From contig QIKQ01000347.1 in assembly GCA_003233075.1 (NCBI GenBank), positions 1 through 10,413 of the forward strand: a stretch of 10,413 bases of DNA, given 5' to 3'. Each line of letters starts with the position of its first letter. Within the stretch, counting starts at the first letter, position 1. The stretch is from Gammaproteobacteria bacterium (GTDB taxonomy: Bacteria; Pseudomonadota; Gammaproteobacteria; SZUA-21). Below the pieces are notes generated by a model. The model saw only the letters and a program-made list of their open reading frames with translations. It was not told the origin of the DNA and searched no databases. The position numbers and the translations under genes are program-made. This document shows, piece by piece, positions 1-6,903 of this stretch.

Positions 1-89
1 ATGCCTGCGCACTTCTCGGTCGTGAAAACGTGTCATAGCATACCCTTGAACCGTCTCGCTACGAAGTGCTGTGAGAAAAGCGGGCTAGG
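1..89. mobile_element. End of an insertion element (IS1380-like tip), partial
   Basis: This stretch is the inverted counterpart of the last ~90 bases of the window. The reverse complement of 70-88 reads CTAGCCCGCTTTTCTCACAG-like and matches 10323-10342 with one mismatch. Farther in, the two ends also share a TATGAC-CGTTTTCAC block (about 23-36 here). The outer tip is at about 88-89, so the element body lies to the left of the window. The tip sequence beginning CCTAG and the conserved subterminal block resemble ends of IS1380-family elements; that family assignment is from memory and no transposase is visible. A MITE or another IS type with the same ends is the alternative. The junction falls inside a CYTH gene, which loses its N-terminal half. 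Confidence 0.6.
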
Positions 90-405
90 CATTTCACGTT
101 CCGAGTACGAGTATGAAATTCCGATTAAAGATGCAAAAGAGTTATTAGCTGATTTATGTTTTAGACCCTTAATTGAAAAAAGACGTTTTAAAATAAAGTC
201 AGAAAATCACGTTTGGGAAATTGATGAGTTTTATGGCGAAAATGCTGGGCTCGTAGTTGCCGAAATTGAATTAGCATCCGAGGAAGAACAGTTTGCTAAA
301 CCGAAATGGCTGGGCAAGGAAGTAAGTGACGACAAGCGTTACTATAATATTTGTCTTGTGGATCATCCCTTTTGTGATTGGACAGATAAGCAAGATGAAC
401 TTTAG
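90..405 (+). pseudogene. CYTH-domain protein (triphosphate tunnel enzyme), 5'-truncated by the element
   Basis: About 104 residues of genuine CYTH sequence remain, starting at ISRSEYEYEIPI. Family features present are the SEYEYEIP strand, a PLIEKRRFKI segment, VWEIDEFYGENAGLVVAEIEL, and a C-terminal YYNICLVDHPF-like end. CYTH proteins form a tunnel of antiparallel strands that binds triphosphates and metal (inorganic triphosphatase, thiamine triphosphatase or adenylate cyclase activity). A full bacterial member is about 155 residues and begins with an ExExK motif. That motif and the next ~50 residues are missing, replaced by mobile-element sequence at 1-89. The reading frame runs openly through the element end to the window edge (an ATG is at base 1), so a chimeric peptide could be made, but it would lack the N-terminal catalytic strand. 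I infer a non-functional remnant. Its stop codon overlaps the next gene by 11 bases, so it was probably the first gene of that operon. Confidence 0.75.
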
Positions 406-2530
406 GAATCGAGTAAAAATTATCTCTAGAATAAGTTTAGCAATGGTAGTTGTCTTATTTTTACTGTCATGTGCGCAGTCTGAATTTAAAGCGATCCGAT
501 TCGGATTATCCTCTGCACCGCTGACTTTAGATCCGAGATATTCGACTGATGCAGCATCAACTCGAATTATTCGTCTCTTGTATTTACAACTTACCGATTT
601 TAATCAACAAGTTTTACCGAGCCCAGCGCTTGCTAAATGGAGTAAACTAAGTCCAACGCACTATCGATTTCGGCTTGGTGAAAAGGGTAGAAATTTTCAC
701 AATGGTGAACGCTTAAATGCGGAAGATGTTAAAGCAACTTATGACTCGGTGCTAGATCCCGCGACCGCATCCCCACACAAGCAATCACTGGACATTGTTA
801 AGTCAATTCGAATAATAAATAAAGATACAGTTGATTTTATTTTGCATCGGCCAGATTCGGCATTTCCAGGATACTTGGTCATTGGTATTATGCCAAAAGC
901 TCTACTTAATACGAACCATGATTTTGTAAAAAGTCCAATTGGCAGTGGTCCATTTCGTTTTCATGCATGGCCTGATTCGAGCTTACTTAAACTGACGCGA
1001 TTGCGTGATAACCAAGCTTTTGTGTTTTTGCACGTGGAAAATGCCACTACACGTGTTTTAAAATTAATTAAGGGTGAAATCGACATTGTTCAAAATGATA
1101 TCCCTGGGGAATTGGTAAAACATCTAGAAACATTTTATAAAATAAAAGTCCAACACCATTTGGGGTCAAATTTTTCATACATGAGTTTTAATTTCAGAAA
1201 CCCACATTTAAAAAAAATAGAAGTTCGTCGCGCTATAGCTCATGCAATTGATAGAAGAAAAATTGTAAAGTATTTTTTTGGTAAAAAAACGAAACTAGCC
1301 AGCGCAATTTTTAGTCCGGAACATTGGGCTGGTCATAAGAATTTGCTTTCTTACGATTACAATCCCGCTAAAGCAAGAAAGCTGTTAGCTCAAGCAGGGT
1401 ACAATAAGGAAAACCCTTTAGAATTAACTTACAAAACGACTAATAAACCTTTTCGGGTTAGAATAGCTACCGTATTACAGCATCAGCTAGCCCAGGTAGG
1501 AATTAAGATCAAATTGCGAACCTATGAGTGGGCGACATTTTATGATGATATACAAAAAGGAAATTTTCACTTATATAGTTTAACTTGGGTAGGCGTTAAG
1601 TCGCCTGATATATTTCGAACTGTCTATCACAGTAGTAGCATACCAGATTCTGAAAAAAAGAAGTTTGGGTGGAAAACGTTTAGAGCAGATTTATTAAAGG
1701 GTTTTGTTCATTTAGGCAGTTTAGTCTGGAGTAGCATTAATTCAGTGGCGACGCAGCGAGAAATCTATAAAAGCTTAAGCCTTCCGATTTTAAATAGAAA
1801 AAATTCTGGCAAGAACCGAAATGCTTATCGGGATGAGGTCGCAGACTATTTGATTGAGCTTGCTGAAAAAGAATCAAACCGACACAGACGTATTGCTCAT
1901 TTCTATAAAATACATGAACGTCTCATTGAACGTCTGCCCGTCATTCCACTCTGGTATGAGGAACATATGGCTGCAACTCGCAGTAATATATTTGCTTATA
2001 CTTTAACAGCAGATGGCAATTACGATAGTTTAGTTAACGTCGTTAAATTAAAACCGGGTGAAAAAGTTCCAGCGACTTTTGCGAATTACAGGCTTAAACA
2101 AAAGAAACAAGCAACTATTAAAGTAAAAAAATTCGTTCCGATGGAATTTTCAGATCCTGATTCTGATCCAGTTAAGTCAAAATCAAATTCACGGAAAAAG
2201 GACAAAGTTATTATTCATGTGCCCACAGCCATTCCTAAATCTAACTTATCGCCAGATAAGAGTAATGACTTAAAAACTGATACAGCTATTATGCCAAAGA
2301 TTAGGGAGACGTCAAAGGCAGACGCTAAGAAGCTAGAAAAGCCATTGAAGCTTTTACCAGTGAAATCGAAAAAAGAAAACGACAATAATCCTAAAATAGA
2401 AAAGCGTAAATCTATAAGCAATGAAATAGTAAAGCAAAAAAACAAGCTAACTTTACCAAAGGCAAAGGACTCGTCAAAAACTAAACCTTTGAATGCGACT
2501 CCTGCCACGCCGAGTGAGCTTGCTAAATGA
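395..2530 (+). CDS. ABC transporter substrate-binding lipoprotein, family 5 (peptide/opine type), with insertion and Lys-rich tail
   Basis: 711 residues from the ATG at 395. That start is chosen because it gives a clean lipoprotein signal (hydrophobic residues 13-24, lipobox LLSC, Cys26); a longer frame from 326 would bury the signal. The SBP_bac_5 domain runs from about residue 33 to 551, with landmarks LTLDPRYSTDAAS, FHNGERLNAEDVKATYDS, SPIGSGPFRF, VRRAIAHAIDRRKIV, LTWVGVKSPDIF and LPVIPLWYEEH. Such proteins capture peptides or similar solutes in the periplasm for a Dpp/Opp permease. Two oddities stand out. About 54 residues (roughly 418-471) sit between HSSSIP and GKNRNAYRDEVAD, where relatives have a short PPNG-type loop. 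A tail of about 160 residues (552-711) is rich in Lys, Ser, Pro and Asp and has no recognisable domain. The usual family length is 500-550. The start overlaps the CYTH remnant by 11 bases, with a weak ribosome site suggesting coupling; the end overlaps the permease gene by 4 (ATGA). The substrate cannot be told. Confidence 0.9.
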   Translation: MNFRNRVKIISRISLAMVVVLFLLSCAQSEFKAIRFGLSSAPLTLDPRYSTDAASTRIIRLLYLQLTDFNQQVLPSPALAKWSKLSPTHYRFRLGEKGRNFHNGERLNAEDVKATYDSVLDPATASPHKQSLDIVKSIRIINKDTVDFILHRPDSAFPGYLVIGIMPKALLNTNHDFVKSPIGSGPFRFHAWPDSSLLKLTRLRDNQAFVFLHVENATTRVLKLIKGEIDIVQNDIPGELVKHLETFYKIKVQHHLGSNFSYMSFNFRNPHLKKIEVRRAIAHAIDRRKIVKYFFGKKTKLASAIFSPEHWAGHKNLLSYDYNPAKARKLLAQAGYNKENPLELTYKTTNKPFRVRIATVLQHQLAQVGIKIKLRTYEWATFYDDIQKGNFHLYSLTWVGVKSPDIFRTVYHSSSIPDSEKKKFGWKTFRADLLKGFVHLGSLVWSSINSVATQREIYKSLSLPILNRKNSGKNRNAYRDEVADYLIELAEKESNRHRRIAHFYKIHERLIERLPVIPLWYEEHMAATRSNIFAYTLTADGNYDSLVNVVKLKPGEKVPATFANYRLKQKKQATIKVKKFVPMEFSDPDSDPVKSKSNSRKKDKVIIHVPTAIPKSNLSPDKSNDLKTDTAIMPKIRETSKADAKKLEKPLKLLPVKSKKENDNNPKIEKRKSISNEIVKQKNKLTLPKAKDSSKTKPLNATPATPSELAK

Positions 2531-3450
2531 ATTATTTAATTTCTAAATTGTTTGGTGCTCTAATTGTTATTTTTGGCGTCGCGACTCTGGTGTTTTTTCT
2601 GATTCACTTTGTTCCAGGTGATCCAGTTGAATTTATATTAGGTGATAGCGCGCTTAGTGTGGATAAGGCGGAATTACGAGCAAGGTTGGGATTAGATAAA
2701 CCAATATTAACTCAATACGCGAACTTCATGAGTGGTGCTTTACATTTCGATTTTGGCGATTCATTTCATAAAAAAATTCCCGTATCGGAGTTAATATTAA
2801 GTCGTCTGCCGGCAACTATTCAACTTACTTTTACTAGCATATTAATTGCCTTGTTGATTGCCTTTCCATTGGGCACGCTCGCCGCTATGAAAAAAGATAC
2901 AGCAGTTGATCGAGGGGCAATGATGTTTTCCTTACTCGGTGTTTCTATCCCTAATTTTTGGCTGGGACCAATTTTGATTATGATTTTTTCGCTTGGCCTA
3001 GGTTGGTTTCCTGTCAGTGGTAATGAAGGTGCTGGTTCTTGGGTATTGCCATCTATTGCTCTTGGTACAGCGCTTGCCGCAATTTTAGCGCGCATGGTGC
3101 GCAGTAGTTTACTCGAAGTGCTGAATGAAGATTATATTAGAACTGCAAAAGCCAAAGGTTTAACTCAGTTTCAAATAGTCGTCAAACATGGTTTAAGAAA
3201 CGCCTTACTGCCAGTGATTACTCTGCTTGGTTTACAGCTCGGTGCCTTGCTGGGTGGAGCGGTGATTACGGAGACTGTTTTTTCTTGGCCGGGCATTGGT
3301 AAGCTTACAGTTGATGCAATATTGTCTCGAGATTATCCTGTTGTCCAGGCTTGTGTTTTACTAATAAGTTTATTTTATGTTTTTGTAAATATTTCAACTG
3401 ATTTGGTTTACGCTTGGGCTGATCCGCGGATTAGGACTGGGAGCAATTAA
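2527..3450 (+). CDS. ABC transporter permease, DppB/OppB type
   Basis: 307 residues, the usual DppB length. An N-terminal membrane helix (about 8-30) leads into the family hallmark HFVPGDPVEFILG, then a periplasmic segment and the transporter domain with about five further helices (97-122, 134-158, 172-192, 228-250, 274-294). The coupling (EAA) loop EDYIRTAKAKGLTQFQIV at 201-218 contacts the ATPase. The closing signature ETVFSWPGIGKL (249-260) and terminal ADPRIR (298-303) are typical of DppB/OppB. It forms the inner-membrane channel with the DppC-like partner downstream. The start overlaps the binding-protein stop (ATGA) and the stop overlaps the next start (TAATG), so the three are one translationally coupled unit. 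The true substrate (dipeptide, oligopeptide, nickel or other) is not evident, so no symbol is given. Confidence 0.93.
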   Translation: MNYLISKLFGALIVIFGVATLVFFLIHFVPGDPVEFILGDSALSVDKAELRARLGLDKPILTQYANFMSGALHFDFGDSFHKKIPVSELILSRLPATIQLTFTSILIALLIAFPLGTLAAMKKDTAVDRGAMMFSLLGVSIPNFWLGPILIMIFSLGLGWFPVSGNEGAGSWVLPSIALGTALAAILARMVRSSLLEVLNEDYIRTAKAKGLTQFQIVVKHGLRNALLPVITLLGLQLGALLGGAVITETVFSWPGIGKLTVDAILSRDYPVVQACVLLISLFYVFVNISTDLVYAWADPRIRTGSN

Positions 3451-4247
3451 TGAAATTTAAACTCTCTTTGCCAATTGTAATTCTTATTATCTGGGTGTTG
3501 ATGGCAGTGTTAGGGCCACTCTTGCCACTTAATTTAACTGAGATTGATTATTACAAAATAATGCAAGGTCCTGATTGGCAGGCGTGGTTAGGTTATGATG
3601 AATTAGGCCGACCACTTTTACATCGCTTAATTAGTGGCGCGAGCGTCTCCTTTTTCGTTTCCATTTCAGTGGTCAGCTTGGCGGTTGTTTTTGGTACTCT
3701 GATTGGTACCGTCAGTGCTTATTACGGTGGTTGGGTCGATAGTATCCTTGTTCGTATATTCGATATTTTCTTGGCTTTTCCAGGAATTTTACTGGTTATT
3801 GCCTTGGCAGGTGTGCTCGGGCCGGGAATTGATAATTTAGTGATTGCTATGGTTGCGGTTGGTTGGGTTGGCTTTGCCCGGCTTGCTCGTGCTCAAGTAT
3901 TATCGTTACGTTCAAGGGATCATGTGCAAGCTGCAATCGCATTAGGCACAAAACCGTTTATAATCATGTTACGCCATCTAATTCCACTGATAAGTGCTCC
4001 TATTATAGTGGAAGCGACATTCGGAATTGCAGCAGTTATTATTGCGGAAGCGGGATTGTCATTTCTTGGTTTAGGTATACAACCACCGGATGCTTCTTGG
4101 GGAAATATGATTAAAACCGGATCAGACTATATGTTGTCCTCTTCAAATATGGTACTTGTGCCTGGCATTGCTTTAATACTAGTTGTGTTGGCAATTAATT
4201 TGCTAGGTGATAAATTGCGTGACCATTTAGATGTAAAATCTCGCTAA
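3450..4247 (+). CDS. ABC transporter permease, DppC/OppC type
   Basis: 265 residues, somewhat short for DppC (about 300) because the N-terminal cytoplasmic stretch is brief. An N-terminal helix (6-27) is followed by the family motif LGYDELGRPLLHRLISGA (47-64). The transporter domain has helices at about 67-90, 105-124, 126-146, 182-205 and 233-252. The EAA loop is RDHVQAAIALGTKPFIIMLRH (156-176), followed by the highly conserved AEAGLSFLGLGIQPPDASWGNMI (199-221). It pairs with the DppB-like permease to form the pore. A good ribosome site (GGGAG) precedes the ATG, which overlaps the upstream stop by one base. No DppD/DppF ATPase genes follow; the next gene is nagZ after a repeat-filled gap. 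The transporter must use an ATPase encoded elsewhere, or its ATPase genes have been lost. Confidence 0.92.
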   Translation: MKFKLSLPIVILIIWVLMAVLGPLLPLNLTEIDYYKIMQGPDWQAWLGYDELGRPLLHRLISGASVSFFVSISVVSLAVVFGTLIGTVSAYYGGWVDSILVRIFDIFLAFPGILLVIALAGVLGPGIDNLVIAMVAVGWVGFARLARAQVLSLRSRDHVQAAIALGTKPFIIMLRHLIPLISAPIIVEATFGIAAVIIAEAGLSFLGLGIQPPDASWGNMIKTGSDYMLSSSNMVLVPGIALILVVLAINLLGDKLRDHLDVKSR

Positions 4248-4277
4248 AGATGGCTTCGTTATATAAATTCAGCTTAC

Positions 4278-4295
4278 CCCGCAGCTTGCTGTGGG
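4278..4295. repeat. Palindrome CCCGCAG-CTTG-CTGTGGG
   Basis: A 7-base stem (4278-4284 against 4289-4295, one G/T pair) around a CTTG loop, just after dppC. It shares the CCCCG...CTTG...GGGG design with the palindrome at 4408-4432, so both look like members of one small dispersed palindromic repeat family. It could weakly act as a transcription end for the transporter operon, but no T-run follows. Confidence 0.6.
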
Positions 4296-4306
4296 CACAA
4301 CCCACT

Positions 4307-4345
4307 GGGGGTTTCCAAAGGGGGAGATTGGAATTATCCCCCCCC
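4307..4345. repeat. G-run/C-run inverted repeat
   Basis: GGGGG (4307-4311) and TTCCAA (4313-4318) are matched in inverted order by TTGGAA (4328-4333) and a run of eight C (4338-4345). The loop itself holds a further G-run. This can fold into an interrupted hairpin. It is the second palindromic unit in the gap and looks like part of a repeat mosaic, not a coding sequence. Confidence 0.5.
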
Positions 4346-4354
4346 ATATAAATT

Positions 4355-4391
4355 GGGCTCGCCCGTGCGAATTCACTTCGCGCGGAGCGAA
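4355..4391. repeat. Two short adjacent palindromes (GGGC-TC-GCCC and TTCGC-GCGGA-GCGAA)
   Basis: GGGCTCGCCC at 4355-4364 and TTCGC/GCGAA at 4377-4381/4387-4391 are short perfect palindromes in the same gap. They are individually weak, but they add to the density of dyads between dppC and nagZ. An ATATAAATT direct repeat (4261-4269 and 4346-4354) precedes two of the palindromic blocks, suggesting a duplicated unit. Confidence 0.4.
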
Positions 4392-4407
4392 ATCTATTAG
4401 GAACAAA

Positions 4408-4432
4408 TACCCCGACCGCTTGCGGTGGGGTA
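4408..4432. repeat. Palindrome TACCCC-G-ACCG-CTTG-CGGT-GGGGTA
   Basis: A ten-pair stem with a single bulged G4414 and the loop CTTG. It has the same plan as the palindrome at 4278-4295. It lies 11 bases upstream of the GAGAGGAGAG ribosome site of nagZ, so in the transcript it would form a stable hairpin in the nagZ leader. It could be a mobile palindromic unit, a terminator for read-through from the transporter operon (only a weak TAGTTTATTA follows), or a stabilising element. The sequence alone does not decide between these. Confidence 0.65.
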
Positions 4433-4454
4433 GTTTATTAGAGAGGAGAGGACT

Positions 4455-5474
4455 ATGTCAGCTGGCCCACTAATGGTAGATATTGAAGGCTTTGAGCTAC
4501 AAGCAGATGAACGCGAGCGCTTAGAGCATCCCTCTGTCAGTGGCATTATTTTATTTACTCGTAATTTTGAATCAAGCGAACAATTAGTCGAATTAACAAG
4601 AGTTTTGCGCGAGGTTAAATCGCCGCGCTTGCTCATTGCAGTAGACCAGGAAGGGGGCCGGGTACAACGATTTCGAAATGACTTTTTTAAGCTGCCGGCG
4701 CTCAGAAATTTAGGCCGGCTCTACAAAAACTCAAAAAGCTCTGCACTGAGTCTTGCCAAAGACCATGCTTATTTAATGGCAAGCGAAATTTTGTCAGCTG
4801 GCATCGATATTAGTTTTGCGCCAGTCATTGATTTGGATAAAGGTATAAGCGATGTCATCGGTGAACGTGCGTTTGCAGAAGATGCAAAAACAGTAACCGA
4901 GTTGGCAGCCTCCTATATAGAAGGCATGCATGAGGCAGGCATGAAAGCGACTGGTAAGCATTTCCCCGGTCATGGTTCTGTTAAGGCGGATTCGCATGTC
5001 GATCTGCCAATTGATGAAAGATTGTTCAATGACATTTATGAACAAGATTTAGTTCCTTTTCGGCAACTAATACAACAAAACTTAGATGCAGTCATGGTCT
5101 CTCACGTCATTTATCCTGATATAGATCAAACACCTGCCGGATTTTCTAAAATTTGGGTGGGCGAAGAATTGTGCGACAAAATGGAATTTAAGGGCATGAT
5201 ATTTAGTGATGATATTACCATGCAAGCGGCTGCATCCGTCGGATCGCATCTTGAGCGCGCTAATATGGCGATCGGAGCGGGCTGTGATTGCGTCATTACT
5301 TGTAATGATAGCACTGGGCGAGACGAAATAATTGACGGCTTAGTGTTTAAGCCAAATAGCAGATTACAAGCTAAAATAGATAAAATGTATGGCGTGCAGC
5401 CTTTTAAGTTTGCCGATCGACAGCGAAGTTCACGCTGGAATTCAGCTCATGATACAATTCAATCTATGGCTTAG
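4455..5474 (+). CDS. nagZ: Beta-N-acetylhexosaminidase NagZ
   Basis: 339 residues, close to the usual 330-340 for cytoplasmic gammaproteobacterial NagZ, and with no signal peptide. It is a glycoside hydrolase family 3 enzyme that removes N-acetylglucosamine from anhydro-muropeptides during cell-wall recycling. Visible motifs are GPLMVDIEG (4-12), GIILFTRNF (30-38), AVDQEGGRVQRF (62-73), FAPVIDLD (121-128) and KHFPGHGSV (168-176). The flexible-loop DSH (D179/H181) is the acid/base dyad known for the family. SDD follows at 251-253, where D252 aligns with the catalytic nucleophile. The ATG at 4455 is preceded by a strong AGGAG site. In relatives nagZ lies near the purine-salvage genes found downstream here; in this window mscS and dsrE come between. 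NagZ products feed the signals that control AmpC beta-lactamase where AmpR is present, but no ampR or ampC is seen here. Confidence 0.95.
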   Translation: MSAGPLMVDIEGFELQADERERLEHPSVSGIILFTRNFESSEQLVELTRVLREVKSPRLLIAVDQEGGRVQRFRNDFFKLPALRNLGRLYKNSKSSALSLAKDHAYLMASEILSAGIDISFAPVIDLDKGISDVIGERAFAEDAKTVTELAASYIEGMHEAGMKATGKHFPGHGSVKADSHVDLPIDERLFNDIYEQDLVPFRQLIQQNLDAVMVSHVIYPDIDQTPAGFSKIWVGEELCDKMEFKGMIFSDDITMQAAASVGSHLERANMAIGAGCDCVITCNDSTGRDEIIDGLVFKPNSRLQAKIDKMYGVQPFKFADRQRSSRWNSAHDTIQSMA

Positions 5475-5513
5475 TGTTGTCTAGGATTATTCAACTTAAT
5501 AGATTTTTCGATT

Positions 5514-5543
5514 TTGATTTTACTAATAAATAGATTTAATAAT
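5514..5543 (+). promoter_or_regulatory. Possible sigma-70 promoter upstream of mscS
   Basis: TTGATT (5514-5519) and AATAAT (5538-5543) are spaced 18 bases apart in the 101-base AT-rich gap between nagZ and mscS. The match is moderate, and AT-rich DNA gives such matches by chance. A clear GGGAG ribosome site follows at 5560-5564, so an independent start for mscS is plausible. No terminator hairpin is visible behind nagZ. Confidence 0.2.
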
Positions 5544-5575
5544 TACGTTTTCAAAAATAAGGGAGTTGCTTACTA

Positions 5576-6901
5576 ATGCAAGGGTTTTGGGATTTTGTAC
5601 AATCTGATGGAAAATGGATGTTCTACGTTTTTATCATCGTATTCTCTGTCTTATTGATTAATTACGCACTTAAAATAACGCTTAACATACTTGCTAAAAA
5701 GTTAGAACAAACAACAAATCCCTGGGATGATGCCTTCGTCGAATCTATTCGAAAACCGCTTCGCTTTTTGATCTGGATTATTGGAATAAGTTTGGCGGCG
5801 ACTGTCGTTGAAGATATTCAGTTTCAAATTGCTCTTAAAGAAGCAAAAGAGGCGGGCAAGGTATTAACAAAAGAATCCACCAGAACATTGTTAAGTTATA
5901 TTGGAAGTATTCGCACTACTGGAATTATTGTTGTTATTTCTTGGTTTCTTTTGCGCTTAGCGAGGAATGTCGAAGCCAACATAAAACTGATAAAAGAAAA
6001 AGAAAATAATGACTTTGATCACACTACCTTAGAAGCAATTAGCAAATTACTGCGTATTGCGATTGTTATTTCTTCTGCACTCATTGCGATGGAACATTTT
6101 AACATTCCTATTTCAGGGGTCGTGGCCTTTGGCGGGGTCGGTGGTATTGCAGTCGGATTTGCAGCAAGAGACTTACTCGCTAATTTTTTTGGTGCAATGA
6201 TGATCTATATGGATAGACCTTTTACCGTGGGCGATTGGATTCGGTCACCTGACCGCAACATCGAAGGCACGGTCGAGGCAATAGGTTGGCGTCTAACACG
6301 CATTCGAACTTTTAATAAAAGACCCTTGTACGTGCCAAATTCAGTTTTCACAGAGATCGCAGTCGAAAACCCTTCTCGCATGCTGAATCGTCGTATTAAG
6401 GAAACAATTGGTATTCGTTATGACGACGCTAATAAAATGAGCATAATCGTCGAAAATGTGAAAGCGATGTTGCAAGAACACGATGCTATAGAGCAAAATC
6501 AAACGCTCATTGTTAATTTTAATAAATTTGCGCCTTCGTCGTTGGATTTCTTTATTTATACTTTTACCAAAACAACAAACTGGGTTCAATTTCATGAAAT
6601 CAAACAGGACGTAATGCTGAAGATTATTAATATTATCGAAGAAGAAGGCGCCGAATGTGCGTTCCCAACGTCAACTTTGCACGTACCAGACTCCATTGCA
6701 ATAGAGGCATTTGAGGTCAAGAAAACAACTAAGAAAAAAACAACTGCTAAAAAGAAAACATCAAAGAAAAAAACGGCAAAGAAGAAATCCAGCGACAAGA
6801 AAGAAGACGACTCAAAATCGAATGCTAAGGATCAAGATAACATAGATAATGAAAATGAAACATTTAAAAATGAAATGAGTGATGATGGTGGTGGAGAGTA
6901 A
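5576..6901 (+). CDS. MscS-family mechanosensitive ion channel with Lys-rich C-terminal tail
   Basis: 441 residues. Four hydrophobic segments (about 12-38, 61-78, 108-128, 156-173) precede the pore helix and MscS signature VVAFGGVGGIAVGFAARDLLANFFG (182-206). The beta domain follows, with RPFTVGDWI (214-222), GTVEAIGWRLTRIRTFNKRPLYVPNS (231-256) and NPSRMLNRRI, then an alpha/beta cytoplasmic vestibule to about 372. Such channels open when membrane tension rises and let solutes escape during osmotic downshock. The extra N-terminal helices place it with larger MscS paralogues, not the 286-residue E. coli MscS. After about residue 381 comes an appendage of some 60 residues. It is first built from KKTTKKK/AKKKTSKKK units (382-409), like histone H1 or AlgP tails, then acidic and Asn-rich, ending DDGGGE. 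The tail should be cytoplasmic. The gene is followed after 2 bases by the dsrE-like gene. Confidence 0.92.
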   Translation: MQGFWDFVQSDGKWMFYVFIIVFSVLLINYALKITLNILAKKLEQTTNPWDDAFVESIRKPLRFLIWIIGISLAATVVEDIQFQIALKEAKEAGKVLTKESTRTLLSYIGSIRTTGIIVVISWFLLRLARNVEANIKLIKEKENNDFDHTTLEAISKLLRIAIVISSALIAMEHFNIPISGVVAFGGVGGIAVGFAARDLLANFFGAMMIYMDRPFTVGDWIRSPDRNIEGTVEAIGWRLTRIRTFNKRPLYVPNSVFTEIAVENPSRMLNRRIKETIGIRYDDANKMSIIVENVKAMLQEHDAIEQNQTLIVNFNKFAPSSLDFFIYTFTKTTNWVQFHEIKQDVMLKIINIIEEEGAECAFPTSTLHVPDSIAIEAFEVKKTTKKKTTAKKKTSKKKTAKKKSSDKKEDDSKSNAKDQDNIDNENETFKNEMSDDGGGE

Positions 6902-6903
6902 AT

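Noticed and set aside
326..394. Upstream start for the binding lipoprotein at 326
   Set aside because: It would place 23 residues ahead of a clean lipoprotein signal and lie deep inside the CYTH frame. The ATG at 395 gives a normal signal and lipobox.
4291..4473. Open frame across the palindromic gap before nagZ
   Set aside because: It is made of palindromic repeat sequence, has no recognisable protein features and overlaps the nagZ start.
6592..6798. Minus-strand Phe/Val-rich open frame
   Set aside because: It is the reverse reading of the lysine-codon tract in the MscS tail; the Phe runs are simply TTT/TTC opposite AAA/GAA.
6716..6800. Tandem DNA repeat or CRISPR-like array in the mscS end
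   Set aside because: The similarity comes from Lys/Thr codons of a low-complexity tail; there are no regular spacers and no constant repeat length.
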